Shown: positions 54,801 to 64,000 of the stretch, piece after piece
Layout of the letters: each line of letters begins with the position of its first letter
Numbering within the stretch: the stretch's first letter is position 1
Assembly: GCA_029834535.1 (NCBI GenBank)
Contig: JAQMWT010000341.1
Coordinates: forward strand, 186,001-250,000
DNA length: 64,000 nucleotides
DNA from: Chrysophaeum taylorii
Lineage: Eukaryota; Sar; Pelagophyceae; Pelagomonadales; Pelagomonadaceae
Direction of reading: 5' to 3'
Translations under genes and position numbers: made by a program
Notes under the pieces: model-generated
What the model saw: the letters and a program-made list of their open reading frames with translations, nothing else
Told to the model about the DNA's origin: nothing
Database searches by the model: none

Positions 54801-57800
54801 TGGTTTAGGAGCAACTGGTGCCATATGCGCTGAAACTGGCGAGAGCCCAGCGGGGCCCGGCGGCAACATCTCACTCCGCGTCGGGTCGGCCGGACGTGAA
54901 TGTGGGGGTGACGTGCTGCTTGTCGCCTCTTTGACAGTGGATGCTGAAACACATGTTGCCTCATCTGGTGCGCGCATCAGGCTCGTAGCGGGAAGTAGTA
55001 CAGCTCGGAATTGCTACGGCGGTTGCTGTTCTATGAAGGCGGGTGACAATGGCGGAGACGCGCACATTGGGAGTGGCCGAAGCGTGCATGCAAATTCTGG
55101 GAACGTCGATCTGACAACACCACGCGGTGATGATTCATCTGGATGCATAAGCCTGACAACTGCAAGCCGGAATTATGCGCAGAGTGGATCTGTGACATTC
55201 TCAACTGGAGGATCAGAGACTACCTCAAGCGGCTTCATCGACATTGCTATTGGTGATACGACCCTTTTGGCTGGCTCAGTTATCTGTGCTGCTGGTGCGA
55301 ATACGGGCGATGGTGGTCGAGTCAGTGTCCACGCCGCGAACGGAAAGAATGGCGGATCCGTCGTGCTGCGTACTGGTTTCTGCATTGATGGGCAATCACG
55401 GAGTTTTCATGCGTGCGACATTGCGGGTGGTGTCGCTTGCGTGGCAACGGGTGGTGGCGTCGAAATGCTCTCGGGACAGAGTCCTCAACAGGCTGCTGGC
55501 AATGTCTTGATGCAAGCGGGGGACGATGGGCTTGCTGGTGGCAATATGTCGATCCTTGCGGCAATGAGCCGTGGCGCTACTGAAACAGGCGGTCGAGCCC
55601 GCATATCATCAGGCTCTGGCCGCTTTGCAGGGTCAGTTACTGCGGCTACACAAAGTGGAAACATCAGCGTTAGAACTGGCAATGCAAATAGCCAGGGTGA
55701 CAGCGGTAGTGTCTTTGTCGAGACTGGTGACACCAATGGAGCATCTGGAGAGGTGCAGTTGGAGGTAGGCTATAGCGATAATTCCTATGGCGGCAAGGCG
55801 CTGCTTTCAGCAGGGAGCAACAATGAAGGCGGAGGCGATCTTGCCATCCTTGCTGGTGCAACATGTGAAACAGGGGTGGTTTATGCTGGTGGCGCCATCG
55901 AAGTCAAGGGAGGAGTCGGACAGCATGCGACGGGTTGTGTCTTGCTTGCAGGCGGCGATTCTGAGCGAGATGCCACTGGCAGCACCCACGTATTCACTGC
56001 CACGTCGCAGGGTGCCGCTTCTACCGGAGCCCTAAACTTTACCTCGGGAGATGCGGGGAAGTTGAGTGGCGATGCCATACTCGAATCAGGTTCGTCTCAG
56101 TCTAAGCCCGGTGGCATAAGGTTTCGGGCGCGGCGAGCGAAGCAAGGAGGATCAATATGGGTATGTGGTGGGTCCATGTCGGGTGCCGACAGTGCTGGAG
56201 GGCAGATCCAATTGGCTGCTGGTTCTGGGCCAACCGGCGGTGTCGTTTCAATGCGCAGTGGAGCCAGCGCAAGTGCTGATGGGGGTAATGTCAGCATTAC
56301 AGCTGGTTCAAGCAGCCTGATCGATGGCGGAGACGGGAGTGGCGGCATATGCCTGGTGCCCGGGCCTTCATCGGCCGGTTGCGGGAGCAATCTGTCCATA
56401 AATGGAGGCCATGGAAGCAATGAGTGTGCCCCTGGTGGTGATGTCGCAATCCAGGCAGGTGATTCGCTTGAGTCGCGGCCTGGAGGTGACATTCTCATGA
56501 ATGGTGGTATCGGACTGAAGACAGGTAACATTTTTCTTGCCACAGGAGATGGCCCATCAAGTGGAAATTCAACCTTATCGACGGGAGACGCGCTTGAGCG
56601 CAGTGGCGTGTTTGGCGTTGAAACAGCTAGTCCGGGTGGTGAGGCAGGAAGAATCCTGCTTGGTTCGGGGGCAGCTACCTTTGCTGCAGGTGGTGTTGTG
56701 CTTACTGCTGGTTCAGGATCTCATGGCTTCAGCGGGGCTGTAAACATGTCGGCCGGCAGAGCTGGCGCTGATGGCATGGGCGGTTCGGTGGCTGCGATCG
56801 GGGGAAACGGTCGCGATGGCATAGGAAGCGGGGTATCGATACTGAGTGGACTAGGAGGTGATCTTCCTTCCGGAGCTCTACTGTTGCACACAGACTGCGG
56901 TTCAAGTAGTAGCCCGAGTGGTGCCTTTTCGATTCGTACCGGAGATGCGTTGGACGGCGACGCACATGATGTTCGGGTTACCAGCGGTTTGTCACAAGAT
57001 GCGCGCGCTGGCGGCATTGTCTGTGGTGTGGGTGCTGGGAGCAATGAAGGTGGATTTCTCAATGCCACTACCGGGTGCACTGTTGGAGAAGGTCATGCTG
57101 GGGGAAACGCCACATTTACCGCTGGCGGGGGACATGCTGGTGGCTCACTGCGCATTGTCGCCGGCAGTGGAGCTTGTGGCAATGGCGGGGGTATCTTGTG
57201 CACGGCACAGCACGCTGAATGTGGATTCGGTGGTCGGCTTATGCTTGAAGGAGGTAACGGAAGACGTGAAAATGCAGGTGAGGTCGCCGTGACCGCGGGC
57301 GTTCGTGCTTGTCATGGAGGTTCTATTGTCGTGACCGGAGGTCCAACCACTGGAGTTCAACAACAAGCCGGGAATATCAGCATCTTTGCCGGCTGTGGGT
57401 CATCGCGTAGAGCTTCGAGCGGCTCTGTTGTGATCAAGACGCCCACAGAACACGGAAGAGTTGACATTATTAGCGGCTCGACGGAGTTTGGACATAGCGG
57501 GTCGAGCATGCTGGGATCTGGGAACGCCACCAATCATGCAGGCAGCATAAATCTGACTGCAGGTACGAGTGGCATCGACCCCCCGTCGGATTTTTTCATT
57601 CGCGCTGGTCGTGGTGGAGATAGTATAGGTTGTGGTGGAACCCTATTACTCTTTTCTGGTGACAGTCGCGACGCTGGTGGTATGGGTGGTCCGCTTCTCA
57701 TGCACGCTGGTCATGCGAAAATCTCGGGCGGTGGGATGGTGCTGTCCAGTGGCGACTCTTGCCTTCAGTCGGGGAGCATCTGTATTGAGACCCCCAAATC

Positions 57801-60800
57801 CTGCTTCGCTGCCAGTGGAAGCATTTCGCTCGCCTCTTATGAACACGACCGAAAAGCCAATTGCTTAACAAAATCTGGGGCCGTGACGTTGTCAACGGGA
57901 ACATCAAGAAGTGCAATGGCTGGGGCGATCAGGCTAATTTCTGGTGAGGCGGAAGAAGCTGGCGGTGCCGTGTCGATTCGTGTCGATGGCACTACGAGTA
58001 GTAAAACAGTCGTTGGCACGTACCGAGTCTGTGCTGGTTACGGTAACCAAGGAGCTTCCGTGGATATTGCCAGCGGAAGAGGGAATGTTGAAAACGGTGG
58101 CCCTGTTTGCATTATGGGCGGAGAGGGCAAATTCGAGGAAGGTGCGACACTGTCGGTCATCGCCGGCTCGTCTGCAGGCGCATGTGCGGGAACACTCGAC
58201 ATTCGGGCAGGCAGTTCCAGCGCTGCAAGTGGCACAAGCAAGGAGAATATGTGTGGCGGCGGCGTGGGCGTCCATGCTGGCTGTAGCTCGTACATGCAGG
58301 GAGGTAGCTTGGCATGCGGTAGCGGGAACGGTGGGAACGTCAGCATTCTATCATACAACACCACGGGCGATGGAGGGAGCGGGAAGTTGTCGTTCAAAAC
58401 TGGCACAACTACTCGCAGCAACTCTGGCGTCTTGGTGCTCTTGACTGGCCAAGCCGAGGGTGGTCGTGGTGGCAACATACTACTCAACGTGGGCACTGGA
58501 GACGACGAACCTGGTGGGAACGTCGAAATCTCAGCCGGCGATTCAACTTCCATTCGAGACCAGGGCGGTGGTAGTATTTTCCTGTGCTGTCCGTCTGGAG
58601 ACGAAACACAGCAGGGTGGCTCGTTGACATTTGTGGCTGGTCCAGGATACCCTGGAGGCGATGTGAATTTCACTTCCGGTTTGGGTTTGTCCTCGCCCGG
58701 AAGTGGCGTGTTGACGCTGCGCACGGCAAACGGCGGGTCGTCCGGAGGAAGTGGGCCCATTGTGATCATAACCGGGACAACTAACCGACATGATGCTGGC
58801 TCGCTGCGTCTCCATTCTGGCGGAGCCCTCGACGGGGCTGCTGGGATCATAAACATATCCGCAGGAGCGGCATTGGAGTCAGACGATGCCGGTCCTGTCC
58901 GCATTGAAGCGGGTGGCTCCACGTCGTCCGCGGGCGGGTCATTCGTTTTGCGCACTGGAGGCGGGCTTGGCTCGGACAGCGGGCACATAGAGTTGGTCAC
59001 GGCAGACGCCGGTACTCTTGGAGCAAGCGGGCACATAGATTTGACCACAGGATCGGCTTCACTTGGTAGTAGCGGAGATATTACGCTGTGGACGGGAAGT
59101 GCGGCATCTGGCGCCGGCGGGAGCATATTCATTGCTGTCGGTGATTCTCGCTTGGAGTCTACCTTCGCTTCTGGGAAGTCAACCGTCGGAGGCAGCATCC
59201 ATCTCCAGTCTGGTTGTGGCATTGTAGACGGCCAAGGTCTCGGGGGAAGTGTACTGATGATGACACAAAATGCTGGCGAGGCGGGAACGAGTGGCAACAT
59301 TCTGTTGAATACTGGAACGTCAAGTCTAGGAAACTCTGGTTTTGTGTCGATCAAGTCGGGCATAGCGACAAGTGGCGGTGGTGGCGCGGTCCTTGTTCGC
59401 GTCGGTGACGGCGACAGCGCTAATGGTGGTTCGATCAGCATTGTAGCAGGTTCAACGACAGGAATCGAAGCCTCGGGTGGGTCGGCCAAGCTCAAGGCAG
59501 GTTCTGGCTTGGCCAGTACATGCAGTGAAGGAGGTCTTGTAGCTTGTCGAGGTGGCTGTGGATCTACTGACTCTGGCGGAAACATATGGATCGTTGCAGG
59601 GTGCGCAGAAGCAACAACCACGGGCGCTATCACGCTTCGCACTCAAAATGCTGGAAAGATCGGGGTAAGTGGCATGCTGCAGATTCAGACAGGAACATCC
59701 TTCCAGGGAAATACCGGCAGTGTGACTTGTGCATCTGGAGTCGCGAAAGGTGGCTCGGGTGGCAACATCAGCATAACTGTTGGAAGCGGCGACAGTGGAA
59801 TTGGGGGGTGCATGTGTTTCAAGGCAGGCGACACCACGGCCAACGACGAGGTTGATGCGAGAATTGGTGGTGATTTTATTGTCACAGGTGGAATCGGCGG
59901 AGCTGGTGGTGCGGTTGCCTTTGAGAGTGGCAAGGGTGCAACTGCTTCTGGTGGCTCGGTATGCACCGTCAGTGGTTTTGGTGTGGCCACCAGTAGTGGA
60001 AACTTGACCATTGCATCAGCCGAGAGCGGACCAAATGGTGTCAGTGGCCACATCGAAGTGACGAGCGGTCGCGCTTCCTACGGAAATTCGGGCTGGTTTA
60101 ACGTAACTACCGGTGAAACTACGGAGGGTAGCGGTGGGAATCTATCCATTGCAGTTGGGCAAGGACTTAGTGGGTCTGGCGGGAACGTGACCGCGCGCTC
60201 TGGTTGCAGCAACCATTTAAGCGGCGGTGCCGTAGACATTTCTACTGGTGAAGGAACCGCTACAAGCAGTGGAAGTATCTTCGTGCTTACCGCCAATGCA
60301 GGTGCGCGTGGCGTGAGCGGGAATCTTCGCTTCAGTTCTGGAACCAGCACTCATGGAAACAGCGGGACTCTCGCGATGGCTACAGGCGTGTCAAGCGCTG
60401 GTCGAGGTGGTCGTATCTACGTTGGTGTCGGTTACGGCCAGGATTCAGGTGGCGAGATATTCTGTGCCTCTGGTCGTAGCTGGGAGAACAGCGGTGGTTG
60501 GATTTGTCACAGCAGTGGCGAAGGCACGCAGACAAGTAGTGGTGGTGTCACGATCGCCACAATGAACGCAGGAGTGGAGGGGGTCAGTGGCCGACTGCAT
60601 TTTAGCACTGGAAGTTCAAAGAGAGGAAACTCGGGATGTATGCAGCTAGGCTCGGGTGCTGCATCAGGCGGTACTGCGGGGCATCTGGTGATTGCGGTTG
60701 GAAGTGGCACGAGTGGAACTGGCGGCGCGTGTCACTTGACCTCTGGGGGTTGTATTCTAGGTTCGGGTGGCATCATTGCGGTGTACAGTGGAGAGGGCAC

Positions 60801-63800
60801 TGCCGCATCGAGTGGTAACATTCGGATTTCGACTATGAACTCTGGTGTTTCAGGTGTGAGTGGACGTTTGTGCTTCAGCTCTGGAACCAGCCGGAGAGGC
60901 AATAGCGGTCATATTGTTCTAGGCTCGGGAATCGCGACAAACGGCCGCGGTGGAGCTGTTTCACTGTGCGTTGGGAGTGGAACGAGCGGAGCCGGAGCTC
61001 CCTTGACCGTCCTCTCTGGTCATAGCATATCACGCACTGGCGGTTCGATTTCCGTAAGCGCACCAGATGCCGCAGCTACCAGCACCGGTGCAATCCTTGT
61101 GCACTCTTCGAATATTGGCGTCCTTGGTACGAGCGGGCTTCTCCTGTTCAGTTCTGGGACTTCCACATTCGGAAACAGCGGTGCAATACTCATCGGTTCG
61201 GGTGCAGCCTCAGGTGGTCGCGCAGGCACCGTGCACGTCAGTGTGGGGAGTGGAACCAGTGGTGCTGGTAACAGTTTGAACCTAATAGGAGGCAGCAGTA
61301 CTTGCCAAAGCGGTGGCCAGATCCTGCTTGCTAGTGGCTGGGCGGAGCTATCGAGCAGTGGTAGCGTCGCAGTACTGACGGCGAATAGCGGTGTCTCTGG
61401 GATCAGTGGCCTCCTACACTTTAGCTCGGGATCAGCGTGTCAGGGTAATGCCGGTCTTTTTTGCGCAGCGTCTGGAAGTGCCACCAGTGGCCGTGGAGGT
61501 GGGTGTTTGATCTCCGTGGGCAGTGGCACAAGTGGTTGTTCTGGAGATGTTCTCGTGCAGGCTGGTCGCAGTACGCTAATAACTGGCGGTATGGTTATAC
61601 TGGAATCTGGATCTGGCACAGCGACAAGTAGTGGTGCAATTCGGGTGTGTTCGACAAACTCTGGCGTCTGTGGTGTAAGTGGGTTCTTAATCTTCAGTTC
61701 AGGTACCGCTGTCGACGGCAACAGTGGTGCTGTCCTGCTGGCCACTGGCAGTGCCTCAGACACTGGAGGTTGGCTTGGCCTCAGCATAGGTAGTGGGACA
61801 AGTGCTGTCGGTGGCGAACTGCACGCCTCGGCTGGGCGATCGACGCACGCAACGGGTGGGCAGATTGCTGTGGCGGCAGGTGGCGGTGAACAATCGAGCA
61901 CTGGATGCATTATCGTCAGAACAACGAATTCGGGGCTAGCCGGAGCCACGGGAATGCTCGTTTTTAGCTCGGGGACTGTCAAGGAGGCAAACTCTGGAGC
62001 GTTGTTCCTGGGGAGTGGAGCGTCATCGGGTGGTCGCGGAGGCGTTCTATCTCTTAGTGCCGGAAGTGGTACTAGCGGCCTTGGCGGAACCCTCGGTTTT
62101 GTATCTGGTCGGAGTACAGTGCTTACGGGCGGGAAAGTCTGGATGGTCAGTGGAGAAGGCACGGCAACCAGCAGTGGTGCGTGCATCGTAGCATCCGCGA
62201 ACAGTGGCAATTATGGGACTAGCGGATGTCTGGCTTTCAGTTCTGGTTCAACAAGTGCTGGGAACTCTGGCGAACTGAGGCTATGTTCAGGCCCTGCAAG
62301 TGAAGGTTGTGCGGGCTCTCTCACGCTCGCAATCGGCAGCGGGATAAGCGGCCGTGGTGGCGACATCGCAGCTATTGCTGGTCGCACCACAATCCCAAAT
62401 AGTGGAGGGAAGTTGCGAGTGTGCACGGGAGAGGGAACGACGACAAGTAGTGGAACCCTGATTCTCCAAAGCTCAAACGCAGGTGTGAGTGGGACATCAG
62501 GGCGGCTGGTCTTCAGCTCTGGAACTTCGAGCTCTGGTAACAGTGGAGACACGTGCCTAGGTTCGGGTGCGAGTTCTGCAGGACGAGGTGGCGAAATCAT
62601 GATCACTGCGGGAACTGGCACAAGCGGGATTGGTGGCGGATTGTCTGTCCGTCCGGGTCGAAGCACAGTTCAGACTGGAGGATCGTGCAAAGTTTCGAGT
62701 GGTGAGGGAACCCGGACGAGCAGTGGGTCAATCTCAATAGTGACAGCTAATTCTGGTGTCTCGGGCACAGGAGGTCGTTTGGTGTTCAGTTCTGGTTCAA
62801 GTTATGATGGTAACAGTGGTTGCTTGAGCATTGGTTCTGTTGCAACAACAGGCGGACGCGGAGGTCACTTGCACGTATCCATTGGAAGTGGAACTAGCGG
62901 AGCCGCCGGCAACGTGATTGTCGATTCAGGGCGCAGTACTGTTACAAGTGGTGGAGGCATCAGGATCACAACTGGGGAGGGGACCGCCAGTAGTAGTGGA
63001 ACACTTCAGTTGACAAGTGCTAACAGTGGCGTGACCGGAGTGAGTGGGCGATTGATCTTTAGTGCGGGTACCGCGGTCTGCGGGAACACGGGGAGCGTAT
63101 TGCTTGGCACAGGCGCAGCCACGAGTGGGGCGGCTGGCCGACTATTCGTTGGAGCTGGTGATGGGGATATCTCAGGTGGTCGAGGACAAATCATCGCTGG
63201 CCGAAGTACGGTCATTACTGGTGGCCTCGTTTCAATTGTGAGTGGCAAAGGAACCTTCACTAGCAGTGGATCCATTTGTCTTCGCTCTGCATCAGCCTCT
63301 GATGGCAACGGGTGTGGTGGCATTCTTGTCTTCAGCTCTGGCTCGACTCGATCAGGCAATAGCGGCTCAATTGCAATCGGAAGCAATACCGCAACTGGAG
63401 GGAGAGGGGGTGTTGTTGAAGTATCGATTGGCAGCGGAGGCAGCGGCGAGGGAGCAAGTGTACAACTATCCGCGGGGCGCAGCACTCTGCACAGCGGTGG
63501 CCATCTAGCGGTTATGTGCGGTGAGGGTACGGCGACCACAAGCGGAGCTCTTTCTATACACACGGCCAATTCCGGTGTGGCTGGTTTCAGTGGAGCTCTA
63601 ACTTTCAGCTCTGGCACTTCCCGCAACGGGAATTCGGGATTGGTATCTGTTGCATCCCACAGTGCTACGGGCGGAACTGGCGGTCGTGTGAGTATGCTCG
63701 TCGGAAGCGGTATGAGCGGCGCTGGCGGCAGGAGCAACGCGCTTTCCGGTCGTTCAAGTGTTCGCTCGGGTGGTACGCTTGTTGTGCGCGCTGCGGAGGG

Positions 63801-64000
63801 AACTGCAACGAGCTCGGGTTCTGTAAACATTGCCACCACGAACAGTGGCGCCGGTGGTGTGAGCGGCCTTCTCGTGTTCAGCAGTGGCTCTTCCCAGACA
63901 GGCAACAGCGGCTTAGTGTGGTTGGGATCTGGTTGTGCGACAGAAGGCCGATCTGGCGCAATCCGAGCAATGGCGGGTAGTGGCGCCAGTGGTTCGGGCG
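24227..64000 (+). CDS. Giant secreted Gly/Ser-rich repeat protein with internal S74 chaperone domains (3' end beyond window)
   Basis: Model exons: 24227-24339, 24386-24632, 24741-24802, 24843-27970, 28024-28938, 28994-29013, 29081-31792 and 31999 onward. All seven introns are GT-AG (40-206 bp) and all phases agree, coding for more than 13,000 residues. Order: signal peptide (MRACCALLVSIAIRVVDG); two PSI-like Cys-rich modules; then thousands of 14-18 residue repeats of the form xLxLxSGxxxxxSGG, which suggest a beta-solenoid; S74 domain 1 at about 36.55 kb; more repeats; S74 domain 2 at about 52.04 kb; then a regular 92-residue super-repeat to the edge. In bacteriophage tail fibres and in MYRF the S74 domain trimerises its chain and cuts itself off. 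I infer a secreted or cell-surface trimeric fibre. The frame shifts by one base at about 41695, 48681 and 49036, always in G runs, where the duplicated copy has one more G, so consensus error is likely. Exon 1 and the 20-nt exon are the least certain parts. Confidence 0.8.
25051..31792 (+). repeat. N-terminal solenoid repeat block of the giant protein
   Basis: Irregular short repeats such as GGSVLLSAG, GGNIELVAGQSIEGFGGG, SGNVIIQSGAGTTGTSG and GGDVQLCGGASTDGVGG repeat every 14-18 residues, with alternating hydrophobic residues followed by a Gly/Ser turn. Longer cycles carry TANAG..GxSG and GNSG markers at about 90-residue spacing. The block is split by introns at 27971-28023, 28939-28993 and 29014-29080 (with a 20-nt exon at 28994-29013), and ends at the 206-bp intron 31793-31998. 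Confidence 0.85.
36400..36870 (+). other. Peptidase S74 / endosialidase-type chaperone domain 1
   Basis: The repeats give way to a non-repetitive neck (about 36430-36550; YDVRLRYDSTAGDNASMF) and then SSDSRIKREFQNVDTDEVYE, LLRVNLQQYKYTDAWKRV, RGVIAQDLSRIFPEHV, DKNFQLENFYQVDKMGLTMD and LIAGLQAQ. These are the hallmarks of the intramolecular chaperone (CIMCD) of phage tail fibres and of MYRF. The catalytic Ser (codon 36559-36561, in SSD) and Lys five residues later (36574-36576) are both present, so self-cleavage in front of that Ser is expected. Repeats resume at about 36950, so the domain is internal, near residue 3,920. Confidence 0.85.
39004..45978 (+). repeat. Older ~3.45-kb higher-order repeat, two units
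   Basis: The segment from TGDSADASAG (about 39030) onward is paralogous to that from TGDSADASAG (about 42475) at an offset of about 3,445-3,470 bases. Examples are SESGSVELGSGASAGQ versus SESGSVELDSGTSAGQ, GGTVNIMAASS versus GGTVDIMAASS, and GGDCAISAGEGDYGG versus GGDCAISGGGGDDGG. Divergence is substantial, so this is older than the 5.2-kb copy that later duplicated most of the pair. Confidence 0.75.
39998..45219 (+). repeat. 5.2-kb intragenic duplication, copy 1
   Basis: Matches 45979-51200 in direct orientation at an offset of 5980-5982 bases. I noticed about twenty substitutions, most of them in the first 200 bases, plus one-base length differences in three G runs (4/5, 6/5 and 6/5 Gs). 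From about 40205 the match is almost perfect. About 760 bases (45220-45978) separate the copies. Both lie inside the giant coding exon. Confidence 0.9.
45979..51200 (+). repeat. 5.2-kb intragenic duplication, copy 2
   Basis: Second copy of 39998-45219. It ends where GGTATGGTGTTCGTGGAGGG continues as GGCTTAAAGTTAGCG instead of copy 1's AATCTGGTGATAGAGG. Relative to copy 1 it has one G more at 47676-47680 and one G fewer at 48681-48685 and 49036-49040. Confidence 0.9.
51800..52360 (+). other. Peptidase S74 / endosialidase-type chaperone domain 2
   Basis: After a non-repetitive neck (AAASMISLTNPSTSPLDDTS, then GIHLDVSNRAKGTDFSVQHF) comes YSSDHRIKRDIQYDVDVGKL, FVNISLANYHYTNDWAEV, ARGVIAQEVAAISPFKSRID, YTDKNFALENMYKVDKQGMV and LDLIGALQARQE. 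The Ser of SSD (52045-52047) and the Lys five residues on (52060-52062) keep the Ser-Lys dyad. It is clearly related to domain 1 but diverged (INLQQYKY-type versus ISLANYHY), so it is not part of the recent duplication. It sits near residue 9,080; solenoid repeats resume at about 52420. Confidence 0.85.
60079..64000 (+). repeat. Tandem array of ~276-bp (92-residue) super-repeats
   Basis: Markers GNSG, VGSGTSGxGG, AGRSTxxTGG, SGEGTATSSG, TANSGVSGVSG and LxFSSGTS recur in fixed order about every 272-276 bases. GNSG-type codons fall at about 60079, 60354, 60627, 60899, 61171, 61443, 61719, 61987, 62259, 62532, 62811, 63080, 63355, 63628 and 63901. Each unit holds six 14-17 residue rungs. The array continues past the right edge. 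The units differ at many third positions, so they are not newly made. Confidence 0.9.

Noticed and set aside
58038-59642. Long open frame of 534 codons on the minus strand, rich in Pro, Ser and Ala
   Set aside because: It is the mirror of the giant gene's Gly/Ser/Thr codons (GGN/AGC/ACN read backwards as Pro/Ala/Ser codons). Similar minus frames accompany the whole array (for example 34671-35921, 43001-43684, 63006-63905) and lack any domain or start context.
60079-64000. CRISPR-like regular array
   Set aside because: The period is about 276 bp, the units are fully coding and lack the short repeat and unique spacer layout; the genome is eukaryotic.

Overview
This is a nuclear window from a GC-rich, gene-dense alga. 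I infer a secondary-plastid ochrophyte of the pelagophyte kind, with medium confidence. The reasons are very short GT-AG introns (40-108 bp, four of them 40-46 bp), intergenic gaps as small as 27-54 bp, a protein with a bipartite plastid presequence (signal peptide then Phe at +1), and eukaryotic families such as dolichol-phosphate mannosyltransferase, a PTC7-type PP2C, RING-H2 and a TMTC-like mannosyltransferase. No rRNA, tRNA or CRISPR was seen. All gene models are read by eye; splice sites are inferred from frame continuity and GT/AG signals.

Region 1 (1-24.2 kb) holds ordinary host genes with mobile debris between them. In order they are: a TMTC-like O-mannosyltransferase cut by the left edge (-); a PP2C (-) sharing a 35-bp gap with a small coiled-coil gene (+); a multipass membrane protein (-); a 1134-residue LRR protein (-); a doubtful basic protein (-); a glycosylated membrane protein (+); a three-exon coiled-coil gene (+); a RING-H2 ubiquitin ligase (-); a two-exon polytopic membrane protein (-); DPM1 (-); and a two-exon plastid-targeted membrane protein (+). 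The gaps hold a 471-bp TIR element with a target duplication, a BED/hAT transposase remnant, an unclassified repeat present in opposite orientation at 9.3 and 23.6 kb, a scattered GGTCGACTG...poly-G element, and a captured piece of an acetyl-CoA carboxylase gene.

Region 2 (24.2-64 kb) is one giant gene that runs off the right edge. Its first exons encode a signal peptide and two Cys-rich PSI-like modules, assembled across 40-108 bp introns. After them come about 13,000 residues of Gly/Ser/Thr-rich short repeats of the form xLxLxSGxxxxSGG, a likely beta-solenoid. Two phage-type intramolecular chaperone domains (Peptidase S74 / endosialidase CIMCD), each with an intact Ser-Lys dyad, lie inside the repeat array at about 36.55 and 52.04 kb instead of at the C-terminus. 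This predicts a secreted, trimeric, self-cleaving fibre polyprotein. The gene has grown by duplication: an older ~3.45-kb unit, a nearly identical 5.2-kb copy (39998-45219 and 45979-51200), and a regular ~276-bp tandem array at the 3' end. Three one-base differences in G runs break the frame between the near-identical copies and look like consensus errors.

DPM1 supplies dolichol-P-mannose and the TMTC-like enzyme would use it, so two steps of ER O-mannosylation lie in the same window as a giant secreted Ser/Thr-rich protein. That link is inference only.
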